Source of the DNA: NAT127 sp034717695
GTDB lineage: Bacteria; Pseudomonadota; Gammaproteobacteria; Pseudomonadales; Porticoccaceae
Assembly: GCA_034717695.1 (NCBI GenBank)
Contig: JAYELS010000030.1
Location: 108,537 to 172,536, forward strand
Length of the DNA: 64,000 nucleotides
Direction of reading: 5' to 3'
Shown here: positions 28,028 to 37,545 of the stretch, piece after piece
Layout: each line of letters starts with the position of its first letter
How positions within the stretch are numbered: position 1 is the first letter of the stretch
Notes under the pieces: model-generated
What the model saw: the letters and a program-made list of their open reading frames with translations, nothing else
What the model was told of the DNA's origin: nothing
The model's database searches: none
Made by a program: the position numbers and the translations under genes

Positions 28028-29669
28028 GGATTTGTTCCGTGTCGCCGCCGCGCATCAGCAGCAGTACCGGGATAAGCCCGGCGATCACCAGGGTGACGGC
28101 GGGCAGAGCGGCGCGCTGCCATTCGCCCTCCGAGGTCATTTCGAATACCCGGATGGCGAGGGTGTCCCAGCCGAACGGGCGGGTCATCAGGGTGATGGGC
28201 ATCTCCTTCATGATATCCACGAACACCAGCACCGACGCGGTGGCGATGCCGCCCCGCAGCAGGGGCAGATGGACCCGGATGAGCAGGTCCCGGCCGCCGC
28301 TGCCGAGGTTGCGGGCGGCCTCGTCCATGCTGGGGGTGATGCGGTGCAGGGCCGCCTCCACGGGGTGGAAACCGACCGCCAGGAAGCGCACCCCGTAGGC
28401 CAGCAGCATCGCCGCCAGGGTGCCGCCGAGGAGCGGCGCCCACTGCTCGCCGACGCGGTTGCCGAGGGCGATCCAGCCATTGTCGATGGCGCTCATGGGC
28501 AGGTAGAAGCCCACCGCCAGCACTGTCCCGGGGAGGGCGTAGCCGAGGGTCGAGAGACGGCCGATGAAACTCGCCCCTCGACCCGGCCGGGCGCGCAGCG
28601 CGTAGGCCAGGGTAAGGCCCAGCAGCACCACGAGGCCCGCGCCGCTGGCGGCGAGAATGAGCGAGCGGTAGAGAAAACCCAGGTAGCGGACGTCGAGATC
28701 CCCCCGGCTCTGCCAGGCCCAGGCCAGCAATTGCGCCAGGGGTACCGCCACTGCCACGGCGAACACCAGCCCGCACCACAGGGCCGCGAGCCAGCGCGCC
28801 ACGGGGCCGAGGGCGATCCGCTGCCCCCGATCGGCGCGGCCGCCGGCGGTAAAGCGCTGGCCGCGCCGGGAGCGCTGCTCCAGGGCCAGGGCGATGAACA
28901 CCAGCACCACCAGCAGCGACGCCAGTTGGGAGGCGGCGCTCAGGTTGTAAAGGCCAAACCAGGCCCGGTAGATGGCGGTGGTGAAGGTGTCGTAGTTGAA
29001 CACCGCCACGGTGCCGAAGTCCGCCAGGGTTTCCATCAGCACCAGGGCGAGACCGCCCGCGATCCAGGGCCGCGCCATGGGCAGCGCCACCCGGAAAAAT
29101 CCCCCCACCCGGCCAAGGCCGAGGGTCTGGGCTGCCTCCAGGGCGCGCCGTCCCTGCGTCTGGAAGGCGTTGCGGGCCACCAGGTAGACATAGGGGTAGA
29201 GGGTCAGGGCCATCACCGCGATCACCCCGCCCCGGGAGCGGATGGGGATCTGTGGCGCGGCGCCGAACTGCGCCCGCCACGCGGTTTGCAGCGGGCCGGT
29301 GAAATCCAGCAGGCCGATCATCACAAAGCCGAGCACGTAGCCGGGCACCGCCAGGGGCAGCAGCAATCCCCAGCTGAGCCAGCGCCGGCCGGGGAATTCG
29401 CACACCGCCGTGAGCCACGCCAGGGAGATGCCGAGGACGGCGGTGCCGAACCCCACCCCGATCAGCAACCACAGGGTGTTGACCACAAGGCGGGGCAGCA
29501 CGAACTCGCCGAAGTGGGCCCATACCGCCCCCTGGGGATCGGCGAAGGAGGCGAAGATCACCGCCAGGGGCAGCAGCACCAGGGCGGCGAGGGAACCGAT
29601 GGCGAGGCGCGGCCACAGGGGCCGCGCCTCGGGGACGGGGGCGAGGATCGGAGTCGCCGCTTGTGTCAC
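28017..29669 (-). CDS. fbpB: Ferric iron ABC transporter permease
   Basis: 550 residues, with about twelve membrane helices in two homologous halves, each with a binding-protein-dependent transport EAA loop (EAAQTLGLGRVGGFFRVALP and DEAARNLGSGGRDLL). A fused double permease is standard for FbpB. It starts at GTG directly after the fbpA stop codon, so translation is tightly coupled. Confidence 0.93.
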   Translation of the reverse strand: MTQAATPILAPVPEARPLWPRLAIGSLAALVLLPLAVIFASFADPQGAVWAHFGEFVLPRLVVNTLWLLIGVGFGTAVLGISLAWLTAVCEFPGRRWLSWGLLLPLAVPGYVLGFVMIGLLDFTGPLQTAWRAQFGAAPQIPIRSRGGVIAVMALTLYPYVYLVARNAFQTQGRRALEAAQTLGLGRVGGFFRVALPMARPWIAGGLALVLMETLADFGTVAVFNYDTFTTAIYRAWFGLYNLSAASQLASLLVVLVFIALALEQRSRRGQRFTAGGRADRGQRIALGPVARWLAALWCGLVFAVAVAVPLAQLLAWAWQSRGDLDVRYLGFLYRSLILAASGAGLVVLLGLTLAYALRARPGRGASFIGRLSTLGYALPGTVLAVGFYLPMSAIDNGWIALGNRVGEQWAPLLGGTLAAMLLAYGVRFLAVGFHPVEAALHRITPSMDEAARNLGSGGRDLLIRVHLPLLRGGIATASVLVFVDIMKEMPITLMTRPFGWDTLAIRVFEMTSEGEWQRAALPAVTLVIAGLIPVLLLMRGGDTEQIHAT

Positions 29670-30704
29670 TCAGCGGTAACCGGCGCGATCCATCAGCTTG
29701 ACCGCCGCCCCTTGGTGGGCGCCGGCGAAGGCCACGTTCAGGGGGCTTTGGCGGAACTCGCCCCAGCTCGCCACCAGGGGCGCCACCGTCACCTCGGGAT
29801 TGGCGGGGTACTCGAGGTTCTCCCCCGCGAAGGCCGCCTGGGCCTCGTCGGAGGCCAGCCACTCCAGCAGCTTGCGGGCCGCCTCGGGGTGCTTGGCGTG
29901 GCGGGTGACGCCGCCGCCGGAGATGTTGACGTGGACGCCGCTGCCTTCCTCGCGCTGGTTGGGCCAGAAGACCTTGAGGGGCAGGGCGGGATCCTCCTTC
30001 AGCAGCCGGCCCAGGTAGTAGGTGTTCACCAGGGTGAGGTCGCACTGGCCGGCGGCCACCGCCTTGAGGGCGGCGGTGTCGTCGGCGAAGGGCGGCGTGG
30101 CGAGGTTGGCCACCCAGCCCCGCACGATGCTCTCCGCCGCCTGTTCACCCCGCTCGGCGATCAGCATGGCCACCAGGGACTGGTTGTACACCTTGTTGGA
30201 GGTGCGCAGGCACAGTCGCCCCCGCCACTGGGGGTCGGCGAGGGCTGCGTAGCTGGACAGCTCGGCCGGGTCGACCCTGTCGGGGTTGTAGACCACCGTG
30301 CGGGCGCGCACCGAGAGGCCGACCCAGAGGTTGTCCGGGTCCCGCAGGTGGGCGGGGATGCGCGCCCGCAGCAGGGGCGAATCCACCGGCTGCAGCAGCC
30401 CTGACTCCGCCGCCTGCCAGAGGTTGCCGGCGTCCACCGTCAGCAGCAGGTCGGCGGGGGTGTTGACTCCCTCCGCCTTGAGACGGGCCAGGAGCGGGCC
30501 CTCCTTGTCGGTGAGGAAGCGGATGCGCACGCCGCTGGCCTTTTCGTAGGCGTCGAACAGCGGCTTGATCAGCTGTTCGTTGCGGGCGGAGTAGACCACC
30601 AGCTCCTCCGGCTCCCGGGCCTCGAGGCCGCCGGCCAGGAGGGCGGAACAGAGCAGGGCCGCGAGGGGGCGGGTCAGGTGGCGCAGGCGGGCAAGGGATC
30701 TCAT
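29670..30704 (-). CDS. fbpA: Ferric iron ABC transporter substrate-binding protein
   Basis: 344 residues. A signal peptide (MRSLARLRHLTRPLAALLCS) ends after about residue 29, followed by EELVVYSARNEQL, typical of FbpA-type periplasmic Fe3+ binding proteins. YNLS-like iron ligands are represented by a conserved VNTYYLGRLL segment. The start at 30704 gives the signal peptide; in-frame sequence upstream lies over the promoter. First gene of fbpABC, preceded by a Fur-box-like site. Confidence 0.93.
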   Translation of the reverse strand: MRSLARLRHLTRPLAALLCSALLAGGLEAREPEELVVYSARNEQLIKPLFDAYEKASGVRIRFLTDKEGPLLARLKAEGVNTPADLLLTVDAGNLWQAAESGLLQPVDSPLLRARIPAHLRDPDNLWVGLSVRARTVVYNPDRVDPAELSSYAALADPQWRGRLCLRTSNKVYNQSLVAMLIAERGEQAAESIVRGWVANLATPPFADDTAALKAVAAGQCDLTLVNTYYLGRLLKEDPALPLKVFWPNQREEGSGVHVNISGGGVTRHAKHPEAARKLLEWLASDEAQAAFAGENLEYPANPEVTVAPLVASWGEFRQSPLNVAFAGAHQGAAVKLMDRAGYR

Positions 30705-30743
30705 CGGGCGCTCCAGTGGTGGGCAGGGGCGCCCATTGTGGTT

Positions 30744-30764
30744 CAAACAAGAATCGTTATCAAC
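30744..30764 (-). promoter_or_regulatory. Fur-box-like operator upstream of fbpABC
   Basis: On the minus strand the site reads TTGATAACGATTCTTG, which matches the 7-1-7 Fur model at 6/7 in one half and 4/7 in the other. It lies about 40 bp before the fbpA ATG, as expected for iron repression of a ferric transporter. Confidence 0.65.
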
Positions 30765-30880
30765 AACCCCCGGCGATTCTTCGCTGCCCCGGGCAGGGGC
30801 GACATGCATCGGCGCCGCGACCGTGGCACCATAGGCCGTCAATACTGTCCAAACCCGGTATCCACCGCGAGGGGGGAATC

Positions 30881-31564
30881 ATGGACACCTATCAGGCACT
30901 TATCTCGACCCTGGCCCTCACCATGGGGGTGGGCTGGGCGAGCGGCGTCAATCTCTACGCCGCGGTGTTCGTCCTCGGCCTCGCCGGCGCCACCGGCAAT
31001 CTGACCCTGCCGGAGGGCCTGCAGGTTCTGCAGGATCCCCTGGTGATCGGCGCCGCGGGGGTCATGTACTTCGTGGAATTCTTCGCCGACAAGACCCCGG
31101 GGGTGGACAGCGGCTGGGACGGGCTGCACACCTTTATCCGCATACCGGCGGGGGCGCTGCTGGCCGCCGGCGCGGTGGGGGACGTCACCCCTGCCCTGGA
31201 AGTGGCCGCCGGCCTCCTGGGGGGCACCATGGCCACCGCCAGCCACTTCACCAAGGCCTCCACCCGGCTGCTCATCAACACATCCCCGGAGCCCTTCAGC
31301 AACTGGGTGGCCTCCATCAGCGAGGATCTGCTCGTGCTCGGCGCCCTCTGGACCATGTTCAACCACCCCTTCCTGTTCGTGGGGCTGATGGTGCTGTTCA
31401 TCGCCCTGGTGATCTGGCTGCTGCCGCGCCTGTGGCGCCTGATCCGGGCGGCTGCCCGCAAGGTGGGGACCTGGCTCGGTATCGTCAAGGCCCCCGAACC
31501 CGAGGCGCCGCCCCCCGGGCCCCCCGCCAATCCACCCGTTGCCCCGCGCCTGGAGCGGCCGTGA
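30881..31564 (+). CDS. DUF4126 membrane protein
   Basis: 227 residues with five or six helices. The N-terminal ALTMGVGWASGVNLYAAVFV and the polar FFADKTPGVDSGWDGLHTFI loop are typical of DUF4126. The C-terminus is proline-rich. The ATG follows a GGGGGA element; sequence upstream in frame is not conserved-looking. It overlaps recX by four bases (GTGA). No function is known. Confidence 0.85.
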   Translation: MDTYQALISTLALTMGVGWASGVNLYAAVFVLGLAGATGNLTLPEGLQVLQDPLVIGAAGVMYFVEFFADKTPGVDSGWDGLHTFIRIPAGALLAAGAVGDVTPALEVAAGLLGGTMATASHFTKASTRLLINTSPEPFSNWVASISEDLLVLGALWTMFNHPFLFVGLMVLFIALVIWLLPRLWRLIRAAARKVGTWLGIVKAPEPEAPPPGPPANPPVAPRLERP

Positions 31565-32016
31565 CGGCAAAGCCGGGGAAATCCCCGCGCCTCGTCGCCC
31601 TCGATGCCCTGGCGCGCCGCGAGCACTCCCGCCATGAATTGCGGGACCGCCTGCGGGAGCGCCACGGCGTGGATGGCGAAGCCCTCGATGCGGTGCTCGA
31701 CGCCCTCGAGGCGGACGGCCTGCTCAGCGACCGGCGCTTCGCCGAGAGCTTTGCCCGCGCCCGGGCGGGGCGCGGCCAGGGGCCGGTGCGCATCCGCCAC
31801 GACCTGCGGGGCCGGGGCGTGGCGGCGGCCCTGGTGGACGAGGCCCTCGCCGCCCTCGATGTGGACTGGTACCGACTCGCCGCCGATCTCCTGGCCCGGC
31901 GATTTGGCGCGGCGCCCCCGGAGGATTACGCCGAAAAGGCCCGCCGCATGCGCTTTCTCCAGCAGCGGGGGTTCAGCCACGACCAGATCCGCGAGGCCGT
32001 CGATGGCATCGAATGA
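31561..32016 (+). CDS. recX: Regulatory protein RecX
   Basis: 151 residues made of three-helix RecX repeats (LDALARREHSRHELRDRL, VLDALEADGLLSDRRFAESF, FLQQRGFSHDQIREAV). RecX inhibits RecA filament extension. It starts at GTG overlapping the DUF4126 stop. In related genomes recX usually follows recA directly; here recA is absent from the window although the downstream alaS-csrA-tRNA order is kept. Confidence 0.9.
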   Translation: MTAKPGKSPRLVALDALARREHSRHELRDRLRERHGVDGEALDAVLDALEADGLLSDRRFAESFARARAGRGQGPVRIRHDLRGRGVAAALVDEALAALDVDWYRLAADLLARRFGAAPPEDYAEKARRMRFLQQRGFSHDQIREAVDGIE

Positions 32017-32141
32017 CGGGGGCGCTGCCTTTCCCCTCACCGTCCCCCGTTGAGCGCGGGCGGGAGGGGATTTACCATGACGCGGGCGCTGATCGCCAAA
32101 ACCCTGACCTCGGTCAAGCGCGCCGCGAATGGCGGCCCCCG

Positions 32142-32159
32142 GGGGGATAGAAATCCCCC
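32142..32159 (+). terminator. Terminator-like hairpin after recX
   Basis: GGGGGAT and ATCCCCC pair around AGAA. The downstream bases have only scattered T. It lies between recX and the small secreted-protein gene, in a spacer of about 190 bases with no convincing gene. Confidence 0.45.
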
Positions 32160-32203
32160 GTCGTCTGTCCTAGCGTGGTCGTACAAGTGGAAGCAGGTAT
32201 CGA

Positions 32204-32620
32204 ATGAAAGCTGCAAGATGGTTGCCCGTATTGATGGTCATGTCCGCGCCGGTGCTGGCCGCCGCGCCACCGCCCAGGGATGCGACGGCCGTGCCGGCGG
32301 AGGACGAGGCCCCCTGGTCGATCCGCAACGGCTGCATCGAAAACTACCTCATCAAGCGGGTGTCGTTCCGCGATGACCGCAGCGGGGTACTGGAACTGAG
32401 CGGCGACCGCAAGGTGCTGGTGACCCTCAGGAACCGCTGCTCCGGCATCCGCCAGGACGGCTATGTCCACAAGCCCGTCAACAACCGCTTCTGTGAGGGG
32501 GACACCCTCAGGGTGATGCGCTCCGGGGGCATCTGCGTGGTGGACAGCCTCGAACCCTACGTCGAACTCGACGGCGCCACCGCGCCCGATGGGCAAGACC
32601 CCCGGGACGCCGGTTCCTAG
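32204..32620 (+). CDS. Small secreted protein, DUF6491-like
   Basis: 138 residues with a signal peptide ending near APVLA (about residue 19). The mature part has four cysteines (GCIENYLIKRV, RNRCSGIR, NRFCEGD, GGICVVDSLEPY), consistent with two disulfides and similar in pattern to DUF6491 lipoprotein-like proteins. The function is unknown; export to the periplasm is likely. Confidence 0.7.
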   Translation: MKAARWLPVLMVMSAPVLAAAPPPRDATAVPAEDEAPWSIRNGCIENYLIKRVSFRDDRSGVLELSGDRKVLVTLRNRCSGIRQDGYVHKPVNNRFCEGDTLRVMRSGGICVVDSLEPYVELDGATAPDGQDPRDAGS

Positions 32621-32779
32621 CCGTCCTTCTTCGTCGCCATTTCCCGGTCGCCATTTCCGGCTCCCGATTCCCCAATCCTGTCCCCGACTCCCCCGCGGCG
32701 GTCCGCGCCCCGCTGCCCGTGGAGTTGCGTCCCTGTTTCTTTTAAACTGGCGCCCCTTTGACCGCGAGGAGCGGGAGAC

Positions 32780-32977
32780 ATGGACAAACAGCTGCTCAGC
32801 ATTCTCGTCTGCCCGGTGAGCAAGGCTCCCCTGGAGTACGACCGGGACAGGCAGGAGCTGGTGTGTCGCGCCAGCGGCCTTGCCTACCCGATCCGCGACG
32901 GTATTCCGGTGATGCTGGAGAGCGAGGCCCGTGTCCTCGGCGCCGACGAAAAGCTCGGTGCCAACCACCGCCCCTGA
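32780..32977 (+). CDS. Trm112 family protein (YcaR-like)
   Basis: 65 residues. LLSILVCPVSKAPLEYDRD and LAYPIRDGIPVMLESEAR are the Trm112/YcaR signature. Relatives act as small activators of methyltransferases or sit near lipid A genes; only one of the usual zinc cysteines remains in the N-terminal motif. It starts after a GGAG-type ribosome site. Confidence 0.88.
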   Translation: MDKQLLSILVCPVSKAPLEYDRDRQELVCRASGLAYPIRDGIPVMLESEARVLGADEKLGANHRP

Positions 32978-33016
32978 ACATCCCGCCCGCGCCGGCCACT
33001 GCCCGAGGAGCACCAC

Positions 33017-33367
33017 ATGACAGAAAAGTCGGTATTTTCCCGCATCATCGACGGCGAGATCCCGAGCGAGATCCTCTACCAGGACGAGCTCTGCTTCGCC
33101 ATCCGCGACATCGCCCCCAAAGCTCCCACCCACCTGCTGTTGATTCCCAGAAAGCCCATCCCCCGGCTGGTGGATGCCGGCGACGACGACCGGGCGCTGC
33201 TCGGCCACCTGATGGCCACCGCCGGCAAGATCGCCGCCGCCGCCGGTATCGGCGATGCCTTTCGGCTGATCGTCAACAACGGCGCCGGCGCCGGCCAGAC
33301 CGTGTTCCACCTGCATCTGCATATTCTCGGCAATATTCCCATGTCGGAAAATGCCCTCGGCTTCTGA
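33017..33367 (+). CDS. hinT: Histidine triad nucleotide-binding protein (HinT-like)
   Basis: 116 residues. The triad FHLHLHILG near residue 97 and the N-terminal FSRIIDGEIPSEILYQDE identify a HIT-family purine nucleoside phosphoramidase. It lies 39 bp after the Trm112 gene. The physiological substrate is unclear, as for most bacterial HinT proteins. Confidence 0.95.
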   Translation: MTEKSVFSRIIDGEIPSEILYQDELCFAIRDIAPKAPTHLLLIPRKPIPRLVDAGDDDRALLGHLMATAGKIAAAAGIGDAFRLIVNNGAGAGQTVFHLHLHILGNIPMSENALGF

Positions 33368-33413
33368 ACAACCCGCAACGGGCGGCGCCAGCCCCCTACA
33401 GGATTCCCAAGCA

Positions 33414-36059
33414 ATGAAAAGTAGCGCAGACATTCGCCAGGCGTTCCTCGATTTCTTCGCCGCCAAGGGCCACGCCGTGGTGCCGAGCAGCAGCCTCGTC
33501 CCCCACGAGGACCCGACCCTGCTGTTCACCAACGCCGGGATGAACCAGTTCAAGGATGTCTTTCTCGGTTTCGACAAGAGGCCCTACAGCCGCGCCACCA
33601 CCTCGCAGAAGTGCGTGCGGGCCGGCGGCAAGCACAACGACCTGGAGAACGTCGGCTACACCGCCCGCCACCACACCTTCTTCGAAATGCTCGGCAATTT
33701 CAGCTTTGGCGACTACTTCAAGCGGGACGCCATTCTTTTTGCCTGGGAGTTTCTCACCTCGAGCCAGTGGCTCGGCCTGCCCAGCGACAAGCTCTGGGTG
33801 ACGGTCTATGCCGAGGACGACGAGGCCTACGACATCTGGAACAAGGAGGTGGGCATCCCCGCCGAGCGGCTGATCCGCATCGGCGACAACAAGGGCGCCC
33901 GCTACGCCTCCGACAACTTCTGGATGATGGGGGACACCGGCCCCTGTGGCCCCTGCACCGAGATCTTCTACGACCACGGCGCGGATATCTGGGGCGGCCC
34001 CCCCGGCTCCCCGGAGGAAGACGGCGACCGTTACATCGAGATCTGGAACAACGTGTTCATGCAGTACAACCGGGACGAGGCGGGGGTGATGCACCCCCTG
34101 CCCAAGCCCAGTGTCGACACCGGCATGGGCCTCGAGCGGATTTCCGCCGTGCTCCAGCACGTCCACAGCAACTATGAGATTGACCTGTTCCAGGCACTGA
34201 TCCGCGTCGCCGCCCGGGAGACCGCCACCACCGACCTCGGCAACCCGTCCCTCAAGGTGCTGGCGGATCACATCCGCGCCTGCGGCTTTCTGATCGCCGA
34301 CGGGGTGATCCCCGGCAACGAGGGTCGCGGCTACGTGCTGCGCCGCATCATCCGCCGCGCCATTCGCCACGGCTACAAGCTGGGGGCCCGGGCGCCGTTC
34401 TTCCATCGCCTGATGCCGGAGCTGGTGGCCCAGATGGGCGCCGCCTACCCGGAGCTGGTCAGCGCCGAGGCGCGGGTCACCGAGGTGCTGCGCCAGGAAG
34501 AGGCGCGCTTCTTCGAGACCATCGCCCACGGTATGGAGATCCTCGACGCCGCCCTTGAAGGCCTCGACGCCGAGGCGGGCGGGGTGCTCGACGGCGACAC
34601 CGCCTTCAAGCTCCACGACACCTACGGCTTTCCCCTCGACCTCACCGCCGACGTGTGCCGCGAGAAGGGCATCGCCGTGGATGTGGCAGGGTTCGATCGC
34701 GCCATGGCCCGCCAGCGGGAGCAGGCCCGCGCCGCCGGCAAGTTCAAGATGGCCGCGGCCCTCGACTACAGCGGCAGCGCCACCACCTTCCACGGCTACG
34801 AGCGCCTGGTGGTGGAGGATGCCGTCATCACCGCCCTCTACGTCGACGGCTCGGCGGTGGAGGAGATCAGCGCCGGGGCCCAGGCGGTGGTGGTGCTCGA
34901 CCACACGCCCTTCTATGCCGAATCCGGCGGCCAGGTGGGGGACAGCGGCGAGCTGGTGGCGGGGGACGTCTGTACCACCCTGTTCACCGTGGCCGATACC
35001 CAGAAGATCCAGGCCGATGTGTTCGGCCACCACGGCGAGCTCAAGGCCGGCGCCCTCCGGGTGGGTGACCGCGTCACCGCCCGGGTGGACACCGGCCGCC
35101 GCGCCGCCACCATGCGCAACCACTCCGCCACCCACCTGATGCACAAGGCCCTGCGGGAAGTGCTGGGGGATCATGTCCAGCAGAAGGGCTCCCAGGTGGA
35201 TGCCGACAAGACCCGCTTCGACTTCGCCCACAACGCACCCCTGACCCGCGACGAGATCGCCCGGGTGGAGGCCATCGTCAACCGCGAGATTCTCGCCAAC
35301 AGCGCCGTGGCGGCGCGGGTGATGGCCATCGACGAGGCGCACAAGTCCGGCGCCCTGATGCTCTTCGGCGAAAAGTACGGCGACGAGGTGCGGGTGCTCG
35401 ACATCGGTTCTTCCCGGGAGCTGTGCGGTGGCACCCACGTTGCCCGCACCGGGGATATCGGCCTGTTCAAGGTGGTGGCCGAAGGTGGCGTCGCCGCCGG
35501 GGTGCGGCGCATCGAGGCGGTCACCGGGGAGGGGGCGCTCGCCCAGGTGCAGCGCCAGGAAAAAATCCTGATGGACGTGGCGGCGGCCTTCGCGGCGCCC
35601 ACCGACCAGGTGATCGGCCGGGTATCCCAGACCCTCGACACCCTGCGGGCCCAGGAAAAGGAGCTCGCCCGCCTCAAGGCCAAGCTGGCGAGCGCCGCCG
35701 GGGGCGACCTGGTCGGCCAGGCCCGGGAGGTGGGCGGGGGGAAGGTGCTGGCGGTCAGCCTCGACGGCGCCGACCCCAAGACCCTCCGCGACATGGTCGA
35801 CCAACTCAAATCCAGGATCGGTTCGGGGGTGATCCTGCTGGCCACCGCCGAGGGGGACAAGGTGGCCCTCACCGCCGGTGTCACCCAGGATCTCACCGGC
35901 CGGGTCAAGGCGGGCGAGCTGATGCAGTTCGCCGCCGGCGAGCTGGGGGGCAAGGGCGGCGGCCGCCCCGACCTGGCCCAGGGGGGCGGCACCGGCCCGG
36001 AGAAACTGCCGGCCCTGCTGGAGGCCGTGCACCAGTGGGTTGCCGGTCGTCTCGGCTGA
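33414..36059 (+). CDS. alaS: Alanyl-tRNA synthetase
   Basis: 881 residues, the normal length. The conserved N-terminus (AFLDFFAAKGHAVVPSSSLV) places the start at 33414; an in-frame start at 33351 lies over hinT. The editing domain has HSATHLMHKALREVL and the zinc motif CGGTHVARTGDIG. A C-terminal DHHA1-like domain follows. alaS precedes lysC and csrA, as in pseudomonads and relatives. Confidence 0.98.
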   Translation: MKSSADIRQAFLDFFAAKGHAVVPSSSLVPHEDPTLLFTNAGMNQFKDVFLGFDKRPYSRATTSQKCVRAGGKHNDLENVGYTARHHTFFEMLGNFSFGDYFKRDAILFAWEFLTSSQWLGLPSDKLWVTVYAEDDEAYDIWNKEVGIPAERLIRIGDNKGARYASDNFWMMGDTGPCGPCTEIFYDHGADIWGGPPGSPEEDGDRYIEIWNNVFMQYNRDEAGVMHPLPKPSVDTGMGLERISAVLQHVHSNYEIDLFQALIRVAARETATTDLGNPSLKVLADHIRACGFLIADGVIPGNEGRGYVLRRIIRRAIRHGYKLGARAPFFHRLMPELVAQMGAAYPELVSAEARVTEVLRQEEARFFETIAHGMEILDAALEGLDAEAGGVLDGDTAFKLHDTYGFPLDLTADVCREKGIAVDVAGFDRAMARQREQARAAGKFKMAAALDYSGSATTFHGYERLVVEDAVITALYVDGSAVEEISAGAQAVVVLDHTPFYAESGGQVGDSGELVAGDVCTTLFTVADTQKIQADVFGHHGELKAGALRVGDRVTARVDTGRRAATMRNHSATHLMHKALREVLGDHVQQKGSQVDADKTRFDFAHNAPLTRDEIARVEAIVNREILANSAVAARVMAIDEAHKSGALMLFGEKYGDEVRVLDIGSSRELCGGTHVARTGDIGLFKVVAEGGVAAGVRRIEAVTGEGALAQVQRQEKILMDVAAAFAAPTDQVIGRVSQTLDTLRAQEKELARLKAKLASAAGGDLVGQAREVGGGKVLAVSLDGADPKTLRDMVDQLKSRIGSGVILLATAEGDKVALTAGVTQDLTGRVKAGELMQFAAGELGGKGGGRPDLAQGGGTGPEKLPALLEAVHQWVAGRLG

Positions 36060-36160
36060 TGCCCGGCTGCGACGAATTTGTTTCGCGGGCCGGGGATTTT
36101 GGTGTTTAATTCGAGCCCTTTGACAGCGTCGGGGCAACACTTGGGGGTTGTGAGTCATCC

Positions 36161-37393
36161 ATGAGTCTTATCGTGCAGAAATACGGCGGAACCTCCGTCG
36201 GCAGTGTCGAGCGCATCGAAGCCGTGGCCAGAAAGGTCATCGGCTTTCGCGACGCCGGCCACCAGGTGGTGGTGGTGGTGTCCGCCATGAGCGGCGAGAC
36301 CAATCGTCTGATCGACCTCGCCAAGCAACTTGACGACGCTCCCGCTGGCCGCGAGATGGATGTGCTCATCTCCACCGGCGAACAGGTCACCATCGCGCTG
36401 CTGTCCATCGCCCTCCACAAGCACGGCTGCGAGGCCCGCTCCTACACCGGCAGCCAGGTGCGCATTCTCACCGACAACGCCCACACCAAGGCCCGCATCC
36501 AGGAGATCGACACCGCGCGGATGCGCGCCGACCTCGACGCCGGCCGCGTGGTGGTGGTGGCTGGCTTCCAGGGCGTCGACCCGGACGGCAATATCACCAC
36601 CCTCGGTCGTGGGGGCTCCGATACCACGGCGGTGGCACTCGCCGCTGCCCTCTCCGCCGACGAATGTCAGATCTATACTGATGTGGACGGCGTCTACACC
36701 ACCGACCCCCGGGTGGAGCCCCGCGCCCGCCGCCTCGACCGCATCACCTTCGAGGAAATGCTCGAAATGGCCAGCCAGGGCTCCAAGGTGCTGCAAATCC
36801 GCTCGGTGGAATTCGCCGGCAAATACCAGGTCCCGTTGCGTGTCCTCCACAGTTTCCAGGAAGGGCCGGGCACGCTGATCACCCTTGAGGACGACGACGA
36901 TATGGAAAAACCCGTAGTTTCAGGCATCGCCTTCAACCGCGACGAAGCCAAGCTGACCATCCTCGGCATTCCCGATCACCCGGGGGTGGCCTACCGCATC
37001 TTGGGGCCCATCAGCGATGCCAATATCGAAGTGGACGTGATCGTCCAGAACTTCTCCGAGGACGGCTCCGCCTCCCTGTCGTTCACCGTGCACCGCAACG
37101 ACATGAAGAAGGCCGGCGACATCCTCGCCAGCATCGCCGCCGAACTCGGTGCCAAGAGCACCGCCACCGATGACCGCATCGCCAAGCTCGCCATCGTCGG
37201 CGTCGGCATGCGCTCCCACGCCGGCGTCGCCGCCAAGATGTTCAAGGCCCTGGCGGATGAAAACATCAACATTCAGATGATCTCCACCTCGGAGATCAAG
37301 ATCACCGTGGTGATCGAGGAGAAATACCTCGAACTCGCGGTCAGAAGCCTGCACGCGGCCTTCGTACTCGAAGAGGCTGACAAGGTGGAGTAA
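36161..37393 (+). CDS. lysC: Aspartate kinase
   Basis: 410 residues. Begins LIVQKYGGTSVGSVERI (kinase motif) and has DVDGVYTTDPR for nucleotide binding. Two C-terminal ACT domains (about 265-410) make it a feedback-regulated single enzyme, probably sensing lysine and threonine. Catalyses the first step toward lysine, threonine and methionine; metZ in this window uses the same branch. The alaS-lysC-csrA order is typical. Confidence 0.97.
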   Translation: MSLIVQKYGGTSVGSVERIEAVARKVIGFRDAGHQVVVVVSAMSGETNRLIDLAKQLDDAPAGREMDVLISTGEQVTIALLSIALHKHGCEARSYTGSQVRILTDNAHTKARIQEIDTARMRADLDAGRVVVVAGFQGVDPDGNITTLGRGGSDTTAVALAAALSADECQIYTDVDGVYTTDPRVEPRARRLDRITFEEMLEMASQGSKVLQIRSVEFAGKYQVPLRVLHSFQEGPGTLITLEDDDDMEKPVVSGIAFNRDEAKLTILGIPDHPGVAYRILGPISDANIEVDVIVQNFSEDGSASLSFTVHRNDMKKAGDILASIAAELGAKSTATDDRIAKLAIVGVGMRSHAGVAAKMFKALADENINIQMISTSEIKITVVIEEKYLELAVRSLHAAFVLEEADKVE

Positions 37394-37545
37394 TTTGCGA
37401 CACGCCAGCGGCGCGGGGATGGCGCAAGAGGCTGTCCATCACCCGTCGACGGCGAGGCAAATGTGGTGCAAACGGCGAAACCAACAACAAAACGACGCCA
37501 TTCATAGGAGGCGCCCCCGGGCGCAAGCAGTGTAGGAGAAAACCC

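Noticed and set aside
27783..30404. An 873-codon plus-strand frame opposite fbpBC and fbpA
   Set aside because: It runs antisense across three genes with clear ABC transporter motifs and has no recognisable domain.
32050..32376. A 108-codon frame overlapping the small secreted-protein gene
   Set aside because: It passes through a hairpin and out of frame over a gene with a clear signal peptide; no ribosome site or motif.
33396..36158. A 920-codon minus-strand frame opposite alaS
   Set aside because: It mirrors alaS codon by codon; composition is that of a shadow frame and no motif is present.
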